Assembly (NCBI RefSeq): GCF_012273895.1
Contig: NC_052122.1
Coordinates: 7,440,001 to 7,504,000 of the forward strand
DNA: 64,000 nucleotides
Reading direction: 5' to 3'
Origin: Zerene cesonia
Lineage: Eukaryota; Arthropoda; Insecta; Lepidoptera; Pieridae
Of this stretch, positions 26,701 to 39,944 are shown piece after piece. Each line of letters starts with the position of its first letter. Positions within the stretch are counted from its first letter, which is position 1. The notes beneath the pieces were generated by a model that worked only from the letters and a program-made list of their open reading frames with translations, searched no databases and had not been told where the DNA came from. The translations under genes and the position numbers were made by a program.

Positions 26701-29524
26701 ATTGTTTCGTACAATCATAGTGGCAACACATTGTGCCGTATCTCACGCCATAGATAGCTTCTTGGCTGATTGGGTTGGGGTTGTGGTTTTTATTCCCAAT
26801 TGGCATGATTTGTTTTAAATAATGGATGGCACGTTTAAAGATATTCGATAGATTTCGGTAGGACAATCGGCGCTACAAATCACAAGTCCATTCGTATTCG
26901 CTGTAATTGCATGATATTCGTAATTTGCACGATTATTACATAGAAATAATTGTCATATTAAATATGCAATTACGCAGATAGAAAACAACAGATTTTCTTT
27001 GTTTGACAAAAATATGCATAGGTTAGTTATCGGACAACGCGCTTTAGAATTATGAATTCTACATTATACCCTTATTTCCTTTCTTTTGCTTTTTCTTACC
27101 TTCTACACTTGCTCCAAGTCCAATAAATACTTTTAAAACTTCTATTTACATTAAGGATCAAGACAAATAACTTTAACAAATGGCTAAGTGTGTGGCATCG
27201 TCACTACTTACCTATATATTTGTCAATAACATACTTAGGACAAAAATACAACAAGCTAGAGAAGTGGACATATGCCTATAATTCGTTCAAAAAAATGGCA
27301 CTGAACTTATATATGACATTCACACTTACTACGAAAGTAACCATGGAAACTGCTTGCTGAAACATTTGCCCTTCTTGGACGCTGCTAGAGGTCGTGAATG
27401 AAAACAACAATGTAAAAAGTGCTGCGCCTCCTGCTGATCCACCACCACCGCCACCAGCAGGCATGGGCGACTCTATGGACAGTCAACCAGATTTCAGCTT
27501 TAATCTAGAACTAAGTAGGAATCAGCATGAGCAGTACGACACACAATTTTCGCCCCAGCAAGCTGTCGCTCCTGCTATAATCGGTAAGTGATGTCAAGAA
27601 ATAATATAAAATCCGTTATATGAGTAGGAATTCCAGAATCCTATTTCGATAGTTAAAATAACCAAGAATCCCTACATGACCCATACAATTTTTCAATCGA
27701 TATAATATTGATGAGATATAAAATGACATAAGCGTGGTTTGCATTTTAAATATTAAAGGAAATTTGCATGTTGCGAGTCCTCCATCAAAATGACGGACTA
27801 GTTATTTTAAACTCCTATTTTACAAAGTTATAAATTGCCATTGAAGACAATTGCTAGGTACATAATTGGACAATTTGTTCTGACGTCCTACTATTTCTTC
27901 TGCTATTACCTATGGTTTAAACGATTACAATATGCAATAATCGCCAATAGGTAAAGGCGCAATTATTGTGTCAAATCCAATATTCTATTAAATTTTCTAC
28001 TTTGTATTTTGTACTTTGTACATTTTAAATGATTATTGAAGTCCTTAATTGACATAAACGGTATGTACATGAAGTAAAAAATTGTTTGAAGTTTTGTTTC
28101 AAAATCTATCTATAGGATTTTATAGGGAGATTAATTTACTAGGGAATTCAACTTAATTAGAATTTCTGTTAGATTAGTGGAGAATAGAATATTCAACAGA
28201 TGGTGATGCATTCAACTGCGTATATTTCTTAATAAATTTGTATGTTATTCTAAACTTTGTTTTGTTAATTTCCCATATTTTTTCCATGCTTCAGTCGATG
28301 AGGTTCTGGGTGAAAATATTGAAGACGAGGTTTGACTTTATGTTTCAAAAATATTATTTAAATACTATAATGATTATAATGTGGTGTGCTTTATGCCGCG
28401 ATCACAATGCTTTTTCTTTGCTTCAGTGTTTATATAATGTTATTCCTGACGTGCTATGTATAAAAAATGTAAATGCTAAAAAAGTATACATAAATGACAA
28501 TAAATTTGATGGATAGGTAGATAAACTATCTATCACACAACTAATTTTTTATTGACATTTATGTGTGCATAAACTAAATTTTACAAGAATTATATTCCTT
28601 CGTCTATCTTGAAATATATATTATATATTGTAATTATTCTATCAAATATAAATTGAGTAGGTTTGACGAACACTGTAGTTATAAATTGTCTATCAACAAA
28701 GAGTTTGTATATATAAATGTATGTAGAATATACAGTATTAATTAGTAGCTTTAAGTAACAGTAGATAGTTATTCATCTCATCACAAGCATGTTGCTTTAC
28801 TATTAAAGCATGATGTGTTGGATGTAGAAACAAATAATAGCTGTACAGTTAAAAAAAAATGAGTAAAATAGTATCTTAATGATTATTATAAAAAAATAGC
28901 TTCTAATTCCTCTTTTTGAAGTAAAAGGAATAAAATGTTTCTATAACAACGCTATAGCAAGGGCGCATATACCAGTAAATACACTGATCCTTTGCGGTTA
29001 TAAAGGTCTTTATAGGAAATAAGAATAATTAAAAAGTGTTTTGATACTAGGAAGAGGAGATACCCCCCGCCCCGCAATCGAAGCCGCCGCCGCCAAAAGT
29101 TGAACTACCCGCCGAAGATTGCGGCCTGGGCGTGGCTCAAATAGTAATCACTGCCGCCACCCCTATGGTAGAGGAGCCCGACCAACCATTTCCACCTACG
29201 GAGCCGGAGCCAGACCAACCAGAGCAACAGCCTGAGGAGCCTGAACGCCAGGAAGAGAACGATGACGAAGAATCTTCTCTTTCTGAACAGACCGCCGTGT
29301 GCTTGCGTGAAACTGATGAAGGCCATGCCGACTCCGCTCCGCATCCTGCCTCGAGCTCAACGGCGTCCGAAGGCGAATCGACTGGTGCATCCGTGGCCTC
29401 TGGACCCCCGACCGCTCCCCAATCCCCGCCCTCCGCGCCCCGCGCCGGTCGCGCCTCCATCCCCGACGAGCTGGAACCGGCGCAACTAGCGAGGCTCACT
29501 GATCTCAAAGAATCTAATGCTTAA
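14704..29524 (+). CDS. nwk: Nervous wreck: F-BAR and double-SH3 domain protein
   Basis: Nwk (FCHSD family) binds membranes through its F-BAR domain and links endosomes to WASp-driven actin assembly; in flies it restrains synapse growth. Exons: 14704-14724, 16822-16965, 18707-18792, 21692-21836, 23039-23175, 23325-23478, 24027-24254, 24549-24734, 24811-25047, 25168-25312, 25381-25550, 25640-25789, 25875-26141, 26213-26326, 26410-26518, 27389-27583, 28295-28329, 29051-29524. They join to 2997 nt, 998 residues, with canonical GT-AG sites. The start MQPPPRK|SNYTKFLKNLH fits the insect protein. The F-BAR domain covers roughly residues 8-300 with coiled-coil sequence. SH3-1 is about 541-598 (ALYSYT...GEEGYVPHNYLD) and SH3-2 about 669-725 (ALYDYDAE...GVIGNFPS). 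A Pro/Glu-rich tail follows, its last exon GC-rich. Identity is firm; alternative exons are possible, especially around the 35-nt microexon. Confidence 0.93.
14725..16821 (+). other. nwk intron 1
   Basis: Runs from GTAAGC to ...TCCTCAG. AT-rich; I see no exon or identifiable element in it. Confidence 0.8.
16966..18706 (+). other. nwk intron 2
   Basis: Runs from GTGAGT to ...CCTAG and carries the SINE copy at 18326-18466. The 60-codon frame at 17120-17302 has no recognisable product and no splice support. Confidence 0.8.
18314..18478 (+). mobile_element. tRNA-headed SINE, copy with deleted head
   Basis: The body at 18326-18466 matches the copy at 13345-13551 but lacks about 50 nt of the tRNA-like head, and a junction reading CCTCCTGGGCTCTTATCC replaces it. 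It is flanked by a perfect 12-nt duplication TAACACATTAAC (18314-18325, 18467-18478). It lies in nwk intron 2, in the same orientation as the gene. Confidence 0.85.
18793..21691 (+). other. nwk intron 3
   Basis: Runs from GTAAGT to ...ATACTAG. AT-rich. It contains a small fragment (about 19265-19310) resembling the tail of the repeats at 33207 and 44407. Nothing else is identifiable. Confidence 0.75.
21985..22202 (-). repeat. Decayed interspersed repeat in nwk intron
   Basis: Contains CTCCGGAACTACTGGTCCCA and, toward the right end, CGGACGAAGCTGGGGCGGACC. This GC-rich terminal wording is typical of old short transposons in Lepidoptera. The element also has a tandem GGCTATA duplication. Class and orientation are uncertain. 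Confidence 0.45.
22790..22841. repeat. Perfect 24-bp inverted repeat, 4-nt loop
   Basis: Left arm 22790-22813 and right arm 22818-22841 are exact reverse complements, separated by ACTT. A threefold CATGG tandem at 22771-22785 lies just to the left. It is in nwk intron 4, away from the splice sites. Confidence 0.95.
23479..24026 (+). other. nwk intron 6
   Basis: Runs from GTAATT to ...TTCACAG. No feature recognised. Confidence 0.8.
26519..27388 (+). other. nwk intron 15
   Basis: Runs from GTAAGC to ...GCTGCTAG, between the exon after SH3-2 and the proline-rich exon. No supported exon within it, though a regulated cassette exon cannot be excluded. Confidence 0.7.
27584..28294 (+). other. nwk intron 16
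   Basis: Runs from GTAAGT to ...TGCTTCAG. AT-rich; nothing identifiable. Confidence 0.75.
28330..29050 (+). other. nwk intron 17
   Basis: Starts with the weaker donor GTTTGA after the 35-nt exon and ends ...GATACTAG. No other feature seen. Confidence 0.7.
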
Positions 29525-29773
29525 CTTAAATGATCGCTATTTTAACAATATTCAAAACTTTGTAATACGTTTTCTACGCGTTTTAGTGAACGCAGCGTCT
29601 GTCGCAATCGCTGTAGACGATCGGACTCTATCCGCAGGCGACGACGTTGACTGATATTTATTGACATCTAACTATAGATACTAATTGCAATATTTACTGT
29701 AAAAACAGACTGCTTCTGATCGTCTACACAATAAGACCGTTTCTCACGTTATTATATACACAGTACCGAATGA

Positions 29774-29779
29774 AATAAA
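29774..29779 (+). terminator. AATAAA polyadenylation signal, probable for nwk
   Basis: The canonical hexamer lies 250 nt after the nwk stop codon, on the same strand. Confidence 0.55.
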
Positions 29780-32700
29780 AAGATTACCCATACAGTGACG
29801 CACTGAGACGCACGACCCTGCATCTGTCCGCAATAATACCTTCTAACTTGGCCTAACTTTATCTATTTAAGATCATACACAGTTTGGTTCACCATTAGGT
29901 AACGATTTATTTGCATTCGGTACCTTTTATTTTAATTATTGTCCAGTTCAATTAAATTCATACAATTATATTATAAAGGTTATTGTTTAACGTTGTTATT
30001 TGGCAGATTGCGAAAGTTGCGATTAGTTAATTGATAATGTATAATACCAATTATAATAATAACAAAGTGTTTTAACTTTATGAAAATCCGCCTTTAATTA
30101 TGTGAGTATTTAAAAAATGTGGATTGAATATCTTTATACAATCCACCATTGAAAATGTATACTTTAAAAATTACTCACAAATGTTTTCAATTGAACAGTT
30201 TTTGGGGTAATAATTCCAAAGCCATTGATCGATTCGAATGAAACATAGTTCGACAAATAAATATTTTAGTCAATAGTACCTGACCAGAACCGTAAGCCTT
30301 AGAACCCTTTTTTAAATTTTGTATTAAATTGCTATAATTTATATTAGGGAAACCTGTTCATGTTGACTATAAAAGATGATTACTATAAGAATTTCTATAA
30401 GGCTCTTAACAGCTTTAAATTTGCATTTTTGATGGAGTGGGAAGCGGTCGTGATATGTAGAGATGTGTATATACTTAGTTGATAAAATTATATAATATTA
30501 TGTATCTAACTACTTCGTAACTAGTAAAATTTTGCTGTAACACAATTTAGACCCTTGATTAGTATTACGAGTAGGACAAATACATGTTGGTCATAATGTT
30601 TTGTTTGGATATCTAACAATGTTGGTAAATCGATAACAGTATTAAAAATATGTTGAGTCATTTTAAGGTATACTTTTAGAATGTTTATGTATATTTTTTT
30701 ATTATTTTAGTGATTAAGTTAGAAATAGAACAATATGTTAGAATTTATTTACAAAATAGCCCGATTACTCATTAGTTTAATTTGTCGTTAGTTTCCGTCT
30801 TGTACTACATGAATAACTTGATGATTAAGATAAGGTACCTATGATTTTAGTTCAGTTAATGAAAATTAAATGCCAACCATGACAGATACGTGCGTATGTA
30901 CGCATAATAAGTGAAATAAATTCTTGCGTTACTCAGTAAAACTAAATTTTAGAAAATTATTAAATTTCATTTACGTACTCCAAGACCAACATGTGCGTTT
31001 AGCGTTAACTGTCTTTTGACGTCTCAAAACATAAAATGTAAACAGGTCTGGCTACTTATTCAAATTAAATACATTTGAAACTGAATAGCTTTCTGCTTTT
31101 GTCGTTTGGTACTCCCATAATTAGGTACAACAGACCTATTGATTTGAGACGTCTTGGGCGAAAAAGTTAGAATGATACAGGGTGTTACTACCTTCTCGTT
31201 TTTATCATCTTTCATACTTTCTCTTTTTATGTATCATTATATTTAGCTATAGGTAAACATCGTTGATTATAATATCCATTAAATTTTGTTAAACTTTAAA
31301 ACAGATAACAGTCTTACGACCACGGTTAACCTTATTAGGTAAATGGTTTATGGTACAGGACATTTTATGATGATGCAGCACTCATGCAGGCTAATAAGTC
31401 CCTTGGTTACTAGAAGGACTATTTTGTCTTTACACATTTTTACGATATTCCACATAATTAATACTTTCACATGGCGCCTAAGTATCTTAGTTAATAATTA
31501 AACTCGTACTAAGGAGTATATTATTTATCTACGAATTTTCGGTCAAATATCAGCTTTTTAAATAAATATAATGAGCAATTAATACCTTAGCGTACCTAGC
31601 GTTGCCAGATATTTTTATAAGTTGTAATTTTGAAAAATTGTGTGGACGAAGCGGGATTGTTTTGCCGAAATCGCCTTTTTCGTAATTCTGCTTTCATAAC
31701 ATTTATGAAGCGCTTATTTCTCCCATTCGACTGTTTCAAATTAATCAACACACAGTTCGCATGGCCAGTCTACTAATTATCTGTGCATCCCAGCCACACT
31801 TCCTCAGCAACACACAGTCAAGTTAAACCCCGAAAAGCAGCAGGAGCCTTTCCCGCGCGGGACATTTAATTTTGATTTGAAAATCGGGACATCTGGCAAC
31901 GTCGATACCGATATATATATACCTATAACAACAATTTGTTGATGACGATATTTATATTAAATATTTATGTAACATCCTTACAACGATATAAACATATTTA
32001 ACAAATCAATGTTTGCAGTTTTATGAATGTAGTTGTTTGTTAGTTGTTACTTAGATTCAATGTGTTAAAATTAGTCAAATTTTAATGTTAGTTATTAAAA
32101 CGTACCAACTTTCTGTAGAGTATTAGAACAGTGTCAAATATAACATAATATTAATATGTATAATTTTTAATTCGCACATTATAATGTATTCACTGTTAAT
32201 CGTGTACTTACTTGGAATCAGATGTAATCTGCCTACAGGACGGTGGTACTCGCCTATACAAATCACTGTTCTATACAGCATTGTAGGTTTTGTAAACCAA
32301 CAAACGTAATAAATACAATATATAAGTGGTCAAATTAACGGCATACTAATTAAAAAACATACTTATAGGGTAAGTCAAGTAATAGCTTTATGTTTTCCAC
32401 GTAATATAAAAAAATATACCCTAATTAAGTTGGTTGGTGACAAAATTTATGATAGATGTTGATGTTATATTAAAGGAAATTCAGTATCAGATTTATCGAT
32501 AACCAGTTTTATACGAAGCTAAATTCACACTGAAACATCTTGAAGGACTGTAGCACTCTGTACACTATCATTGTTAATATACAGATATTTGTCAGATAAA
32601 TTACACTAAATAAATGTTCGTGATACATATGTTGCAATATTCTTAGCGTTTACTGTTTACTGTGTCTAAGTGTTGCTTTTCTTTAGAAGAACCAATTAAT

Positions 32701-33206
32701 ATTTAGATCATACTAGCCTGAGTGCTGGCCAACGACATTCTGCGGAATTATAATTATATACAGAAAATGCGCACTCATTATTCGTGTTTTATTTCAATAT
32801 TATATTTCAATAAAACTTTATTATAAATGCAAAAATAACTCGGTCCATCTGTCGCTTCTTAAGTTGTCTTAAACCACTGATCCTTGGTACAGACATAGTT
32901 TGAGGTCCGAGACAGGACATAGGATAGGTTTTATTCTGGAAATCTCACGGGAACGATATAAGTGGGGTAAAACTTTGACCACGCAGCCGCGGGAAAACTG
33001 GTGGAGTCTATATATTTGACAAGAAGTAAAGTCAAATTTCCCGATTTTTAATAGAATATCTTTTAAATTTTAAAACAGTAGAAAAATAAACAAAAATAAA
33101 TATAAGATGAAAGTTTCCATGATTAAAATAGATGACGTGATTGCTCTTTTCAGATTTAATAACAAATAACCTAATAGGCTTATAACTTATACATTTTAAT
33201 ACAAAC

Positions 33207-33385
33207 TGTACGCTCCGGCTCCACCCGGGTAGTCATTTATCGTAATTGAAATAATATTAACTAAGAGATCTTTTAACTTCGATCAAACTGCACACAGTGT
33301 GCAAATTTTAATAAAATCGGCTGAGAGGTTTAGGAGTCCATTTCGAACAGACAATGTGACATGTAATATATATATTAAAATTAAG
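33207..33385 (+). repeat. Interspersed repeat, copy 1
   Basis: Starts with a GC-rich head (CTCCGGCTCCACCCGGGT), continues with TCATTTATCGTAATT, AAATCGGCTGAGAGG and GTTTAGGAGTCCATT, and ends in a TATATATATTAA tail. The copy at 44407-44590 has the same order of segments, so the two define one family. The class is unknown. Confidence 0.7.
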
Positions 33386-33628
33386 CCTTGATTGAAAGAA
33401 TGCTCGACACCGGTTTACTTACTGAAACTTATGAACCCAATGCCAAATTGTCTAGTGATATACAATATTTTGAGTAGTATTATTTGCTCACGAGTCTGAA
33501 CTTACTAGCTCCTAAGAACTTCATATAATTTATATATAACTTCAATCAGTCAGTATGGCTCCTAAGTTCTTGCTATAAAACAAAAGAAATAAAGAATGGC
33601 TAATAAAAATCGTTATTCACACAACATT

Positions 33629-33634
33629 TTTATT
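33629..33634 (-). terminator. Possible polyadenylation signal for COQ8
   Basis: AATAAA on the minus strand, about 500 nt past the COQ8 stop codon. The region is AT-rich, so chance occurrence is possible. Confidence 0.3.
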
Positions 33635-34128
33635 TTGTTAATAATTCAACATTAATCTACAACACATTTACTTTTAGCCTATAATCTACATAGAAAAATG
33701 ACAAAATATTTGTAATTGTATCGTATTTCATTAATAATGTTAATACTTATAAACAACCCTCTATAAGAACATATAAATAAATACAATATGTGAGGTAGCA
33801 TGATTAATATTAAATTCAAATTTCATTTTTTTACACCTGGATCGTCCAGACAAATTTATTAGTAAAAGAAATGCGTAATTATGTTATAATCTAGTATAGC
33901 GCAAGGTTTCAAAAACAATGTTTCTAGAAACCTTCAATCTTTAAGTTATTAACTTTCTAAAAAAAACTATTGGTAAGTTGTCTATAATTAATAAGCACGC
34001 ATTTACGATAACTTGTCTAAATTATATTTGTTATATTTGTTCGATTTGTTCGATTCAAAAATCCACCGTGAAAGCAAACATATTCCAGTGACTATTTCGT
34101 CGATTTTTGTGCTAAACTTTATCATCAA

Positions 34129-37100
34129 TCAATGGAAGCCGTCGCTTTTATATTGCCTGTATATATCTTGGAACATTTCCCGGCAATTCATTTTGACTTT
34201 TAATTTAGAACAGAGTAGGAAAACGCCAGAGAGTTTACGATGCAACGAATATATTTCTTCTGGTGGCGGGCAAAGTCTGTGCGTGAGTATCGTCGGCACG
34301 AGGGATTGTATCCGCTTCGTGGTGCTCTGCGAGCCGAAGTCGAAGCCCTGCGAGCCCTCTCTGGTGAACACTTCCCCCATTATCATCACTGTGTCGATGT
34401 GAGTTTCTTCCATAAGCTGATATATGAAACATTATATTAGAATGAGAGATTTAACTAAAGGTAATTATAAGAATATTTGGTTAAATGGAAATATATGTTT
34501 TGTAAGTTTGCCTATTATATTTAATTTATTTTTTTAGATTTCGCTTATTTGTGATTAAAAACCAATAGTTTAGAAATACTAATCAAACGCGTTTCAATGA
34601 TAGAATCAACCATATTGGCTCACTTGCTAAGTAATTAATTTAGTCCTGGCGATTCCATAATATAAATAAAATAAAATAATAAATAAAAAAGATAACTGTA
34701 ATTATGGCAAATGACTAGCACTATACAAATTCACCGACACTTGTTATGTGTAAGTTTGAATTAAATCTGTCCATTTAAAGTAAGAAAGAATCGAGTCCTA
34801 TGGAGTATGGACTCGATTACGATACGATATAGATTGAATTATATTACAGCACATCACAATCAAGGCACAAACCAACAAAACTACTTACTACTTAATAAAC
34901 TACTTACTTTTCAAAAATATACTAATAGCAGTAAAACAAAATTAGGGTAACCCACCTTTGACTCATAGCCAGTTAAGATTTTCATGTCCCGCGACATGTG
35001 CAGTATAGCGTCACGGTCACCTTCTGATGCTGCGTTTATAATCTCAATGTATTGATCCATAAACTCCTTCGAGTATTCACGCGTCGCTCCGAAGTCCAAT
35101 AAAACCACCTAAAATATGATATACATATACTATAAAGTTAGTGAAGGCATTGTTACGAAATTCACTATTTACTACCATTTCATTACAATCAGACTAAAAA
35201 ATTAATAAACTATTTCATGAAAATAAAATTCTCACACGTTTCAATTCAAAAAAGCTTGAAATATTATTGAAAATCCCCATTCAGTCATTCATTCACTCAC
35301 TCACATCCTACTTGAATTAGATGCCAATTTTTATTAAAAAAATCTCAAAGATTTTTAAGATTTATATGGTATATAATATTCGTTCGTCGACACATACGTA
35401 CGTCGACTTGACATAGACAATGCAGAAAAATAAAATTCCTAACAAATAAATATTGTATCATCACTTGCAAAAAACACCCTTTACGTTTTTAAACTATATC
35501 TTACCTGTTTGGTATTAGTGTTATAAAAGAAGTTCGCCCAATTGGGATCCGTCTGCATGCAACGCAACACAAACATTTCGCGCAAGCAAAGCTGCATGAT
35601 TTTATAAGCGATGTCGTATCTCGTTTCTTCATCAGCATCGAACAGCTTGTCTATGGGCTGGCCTTCTATTAACTCTGTGGTCATCACTTCAGGCGCGCAT
35701 AAGTCGTCTATTATGTAAAAAAAATTGAGGAATTCTCTGTATTCAGTTCACCTACTTTTAAATATTAGTTTTTTCAATAACATACGAATTATGTATCACC
35801 AATAACATTTTATAATATATAACAAATATTAAGGCAATTTGGAAAGAAACACTTTCAAGTATGTCTATGTCTTGAATATTGAAATAAAAATATCCTTTTT
35901 ACATAAACATAACCAACATTTTAAATACTTTATTATTCTTGCACCTTAATTGCTTCACAAGGCGACTTAATTAAAAAAAAACTCAAAATCTTACCAATAA
36001 CTTCAGGAACGTAATACTCCGGGAAGGGTGCTAGAAGTTTCTTGAACTTTCTAGTACATTCCGCCTCTCGAATGTAATCCACTTCCCAAGCCAATTCCTT
36101 TTTAGCAACCTCTACAATATTGTCAATAAACATGCCCTTCGGGAATACATTCCATACCTGCAAAAAATCTTATGTTTAACTTATGTGTACTTGTGTAAAA
36201 ATACAACTATATATATTTAGCTCTAAACGACATTTCAATTTTAGAGTATTTAAAATTTTAGGTGTGAATACAAAGAATTAAGAATGGACAACAGAGAATT
36301 TTTTAGAAATCAGGGACAGTTATTAGATTAAAATACCAAACCCCGGAGTAATGGAGAGAAGGGAGGGCCAGATTTATTTATATGTATTTCTTACAGCAAT
36401 TAAAATATGTATATAGCAATAAGTATGTTAAATTTATCTTCTCATTTTAAAAAAACATTCCATAAAATTAAATCGCATCATTTGTGACATTTCACACAAA
36501 TTTCACACAAACACACACATTTAAAATTTTATAAAGGATAGGAAAAGAAGCTTTTACACAAATCTTAATTTTAGACCTGTATGTAATTACATTGAAGTCT
36601 TACAAAAAAAAAAAGAAATAGCTAATGGTGTATAACAATAGTTCACTAACTAATTAACTTTATGCACAGTCTTAGAATTCTTAATGTATTTATTTAAAAT
36701 GAAATTTATTTTTCAAAACTTCATTTCAAATAAAAAGCCTTGTGTGTATTATGTAATGAGTATATATGCTGTGAAATAAAATAAATAAATACCATAAAAA
36801 GTATATAGTGAAATATAATTGTTTTAAAATATTTATAATGTATAAAAGCCAGTCTGTACCTTAAGAACACCAACAAGATTGTCAATGTCACTATTAATTC
36901 CCTTTGCAACTCCCGGATACTGCACTTTCATAGCCACTTCTTGCCCGCTGTGTAGCACCGCTAAGTGCACTTGCCCTAATTAAATAAATCTTAATCAATA
37001 CTGTCAGTTAGAGAATCCATTAGTGTACTTTATTTGAAGCTCGATATAAACAGATAGTAAAGATGGAAGACTGGTGGTCCTGATTTTAGGTATATTCAAG

Positions 37101-38909
37101 ATTTATGTGAATTATTCTGCAGAATGTTATACATAGGCTGAAAATATTTTCTGTGTGGACATTCAAGGTAACAAACAATTTTACATTATTACTCACTATT
37201 GAATGGAACAGTTGTAATATTAATGCTATAATTACAATAAATGAATAGTGATTGTCTTCTCAACAAACCTATTGATGCAGCAGCAAATGGCTTTTCTTCA
37301 AAATATTGTACCCGGCTTCGCCAATCAGGACCGAGCTGTGAGGTCATCACTTTTTCCACTTGCCATGTGGGCATGAAGTCAGCTGACTGACGCACACGCT
37401 CAAATATTCGCTGCAAGTCCGATGGTATCATTGAGTCATCTTGTATGCTTAAGAGTTGGCCCAATTTCAGGGCAGCACCTGTTGAAATACATATGGTAAA
37501 GGTAGAATATTTTGTTTAGGTTCATTTGCTATGTTATAGCAGACACTCGTATAAGAGACGCACAACATTTGTATTTTGCTTAAATATGTATTTTATGTGA
37601 AACAAGCAAAAATCATATCTAAAGTAACAAAAGAGAAATTTAAACAAATATAAGGTAGGATGAAGTTTGGAGAAAATATTAAACTCATTAAATAAGGTCC
37701 TTTGTTTTTTTCTATAAACAAGAAACATTATGTCATACATATTGATAATAACAAGAAAAAAATACTTTTTTGGTAATTAGCCTGTAAGTTTAAGCTTTGA
37801 CCATCTATCTATTAGCCAATACAATTGCAGTGAAATTTTATATATATTACTTGCCTCTCACTTTACAAAGTGTGTCTACTATCCTTTCAGCATTGGCTGG
37901 TGAAAGGAATGCATTGCTTGTATCATCTGGTTTCCCTGTCACAGACTGTAGGGTATTCCTGGCATACTGTGCCACTGTTCCAACTCCCAAGCCGGCGGCT
38001 AATGAACCAAACGAAATCATTCTGCCAATACGTGATGATGGGACTACTCTTGGTTTGGAACTTGCACTCAACTGTGAAAGAAACAATTACGAAAATGTAA
38101 TAACAAATCTGTGTTTTTTCTGTACAAATACAAATATGTTAAATGGTTACATTAATATTATAATTTAATTAAAAAATTATTCAGATAAAATTTCAAATCC
38201 TTACTTTAATATACAATGCATTTGTTTGAGAATTGTAAAATTTTCTATGGTTACTTTAGTCAATAACGGCTAGCGTCTTTATGCCCACTTTTCAAGTATT
38301 TGTAAGCTATGAAATAGTATAAATACCTACTGATACTTTTAACTTCTTCTTTACAATTGGCTTAGCTGCTGGTGATGATTTACTCTGCTCAATATTAATT
38401 GCTGTTACTTTTTCTACTGGATCTGATACATGTTCTAATACCTTAGGAGTTACAATAGGATTCACTTTAAGTCTCTCTGCTTGGAATTTCAACTTTTCCA
38501 AAGGCACAACAATTTCATTGGAAGATATGGACACAGAGGCATTAGATTGTGCCTGTGACTTTTTTAAACTTTCAAATGTTTTGTCAAATTCTTTATTTAG
38601 CTGTTCAATCTCATCTTGCAGTTGTGCATCCATTGTCTGTTTTTCCACCTTGGTATTGAAATTGGGTACATGCATTAGAGCATACTGCCTAAGACCATGT
38701 ACCACAACCATAGCTCTTTCAAGCACATCCTTAGGCGTTTCAGGTAATGCCTTGTTTGTAAAGGTGTTAGAAGGACAATTTTGGATAAGCGGTTTAAAGC
38801 TCGAGTTATTCCATATTAGTCTAGTGCTCTCTTGTTGTAATTTAATACTAGCCTCCACAACTTGACGAAGACCCCTCACTACACCTATGAAGTCGTTAAT
38901 ATGTGACAT
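34129..38909 (-). CDS. Coq8: COQ8/ADCK3 atypical kinase of coenzyme Q synthesis
   Basis: A mitochondrial UbiB-family ATPase/kinase-like protein needed for assembly and activity of the coenzyme Q synthesis complex. Coding exons, 5' to 3' on the minus strand: 38909-38331, 38071-37855, 37478-37269, 36975-36860, 36157-35995, 35707-35505, 35108-34956, 34416-34129. They total 1929 nt, 642 residues. Family signatures are all visible: KxGQ motif (RGAALKLGQ, about 266-273), Ala-rich nucleotide loop (PFAAASIGQVH, about 329-339), QTDPNWANFFY (480-490) in place of HRD, and DFG at 501-503. The N-terminus (FIGVVRGLRQVVEASIK) resembles animal COQ8A. The intron after exon 2 uses a GC donor. A splice acceptor at 38917-38918, just before the ATG, implies an upstream 5' UTR exon. 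Confidence 0.94.
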
Positions 38910-39944
38910 TATAACCCTGAAAGTTAAATGAAATGTACAGAAAAATTATGGGTTAATATTTAATAAATAAAGTATATACGAAGCTCGAAGTTGTGTAATC
39001 TTCAAGGTTATTTATTATTTCAAAGTTAATGGTAAAATATTGCATAACATTTTATTGAAATTGCACATTATAAACATAATATAAATGAAAAATGAATATG
39101 TAGGTAGACAGGTAGTATATTAGTATGTGTTGGATGAAAAACATTCACTTTTTAAAATTTAATTGTTATAATTGCTTGATAAGTTAAAGAAAGTTCTTTC
39201 TTACAGTGATTGTAAATAAGAATGTAATTGTAGCGTTTAATGGTATTTTCTTTCATATAAAACTTCAATAATCACAACCAATTATCACAATTCACCGCAT
39301 ACGATAAAAAGTAAAATTTAAAAACACAAACTCAAATCTCAAATCTGAATTCTGAAATTACAATCCCCATTTCTCATCCATCATTCATGTCAATTCAAAG
39401 TTAGAATTTCAAACCTCATGTGACATATCTGATGTCACTATTTGACACCATATTACAGAATGTCAATAATCAATGTAACTATATTTTATTATTTTGTTAT
39501 TTTTTTGCCTGATATTCCCCTCATATCGTAATTTTTGCCTAATTTTTAAAGTAATGATCTCGTGTCAAAACATGTTTTTTTTTTCAGTTTATGTTTAGTT
39601 TCTTGTTCGTTGAATGATTTTTCTTAGAATACGCAGAATTTTTCATTAAACATTACGACGTTTTTTCGATATTAAACTACTCTTTGGGTTATAGAGTGTG
39701 TAAAAGGTGTAAAAAACCTAAAGGTGAGTTCTCATCCTACTTCAAGAAAAATTACTTTTTCCTGACTGTTATATTTGACTTTTGAATATTGTCATCCTGG
39801 AGATCGGCCTAATCGATAAGTTTCTAAAAAGTCCAAGTATCGTCAACTTGCCATAAACATCATTTGAGTGTGAGTGATTGAGGATCACGTCATTACCTAA
39901 CAATAAAAAATAAATTTCTAAAAATGTCTACACAACTGCCTTAT

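Larger units (their letters stand above)
29525..34128. other. Spacer between converging nwk and COQ8
   Basis: Holds the 3' UTRs of both genes. A probable nwk polyadenylation signal lies at 29774-29779 and a possible COQ8 signal (minus strand) at 33629-33634. One interspersed repeat is at 33207-33385. No supported coding exon was found. Confidence 0.6.

Noticed and set aside
28238..28516. 92-codon plus-strand frame overlapping the microexon
   Set aside because: A different frame from the nwk exon (28295-28329), mostly AT-rich intron, with no product recognised.
29137..29508. 123-codon antisense frame at the nwk 3' exon
   Set aside because: GC-rich coding sequence leaves few stops on the reverse strand. 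The plus frame joins to the rest of nwk in phase.
34013..34402. 129-codon plus-strand frame over the COQ8 3' exon
   Set aside because: The minus strand codes the conserved COQ8 C-terminus here, in frame with the previous exon. The plus frame has no recognisable features.
38518..38865. 115-codon plus-strand frame
   Set aside because: Antisense shadow of COQ8 exon 1.
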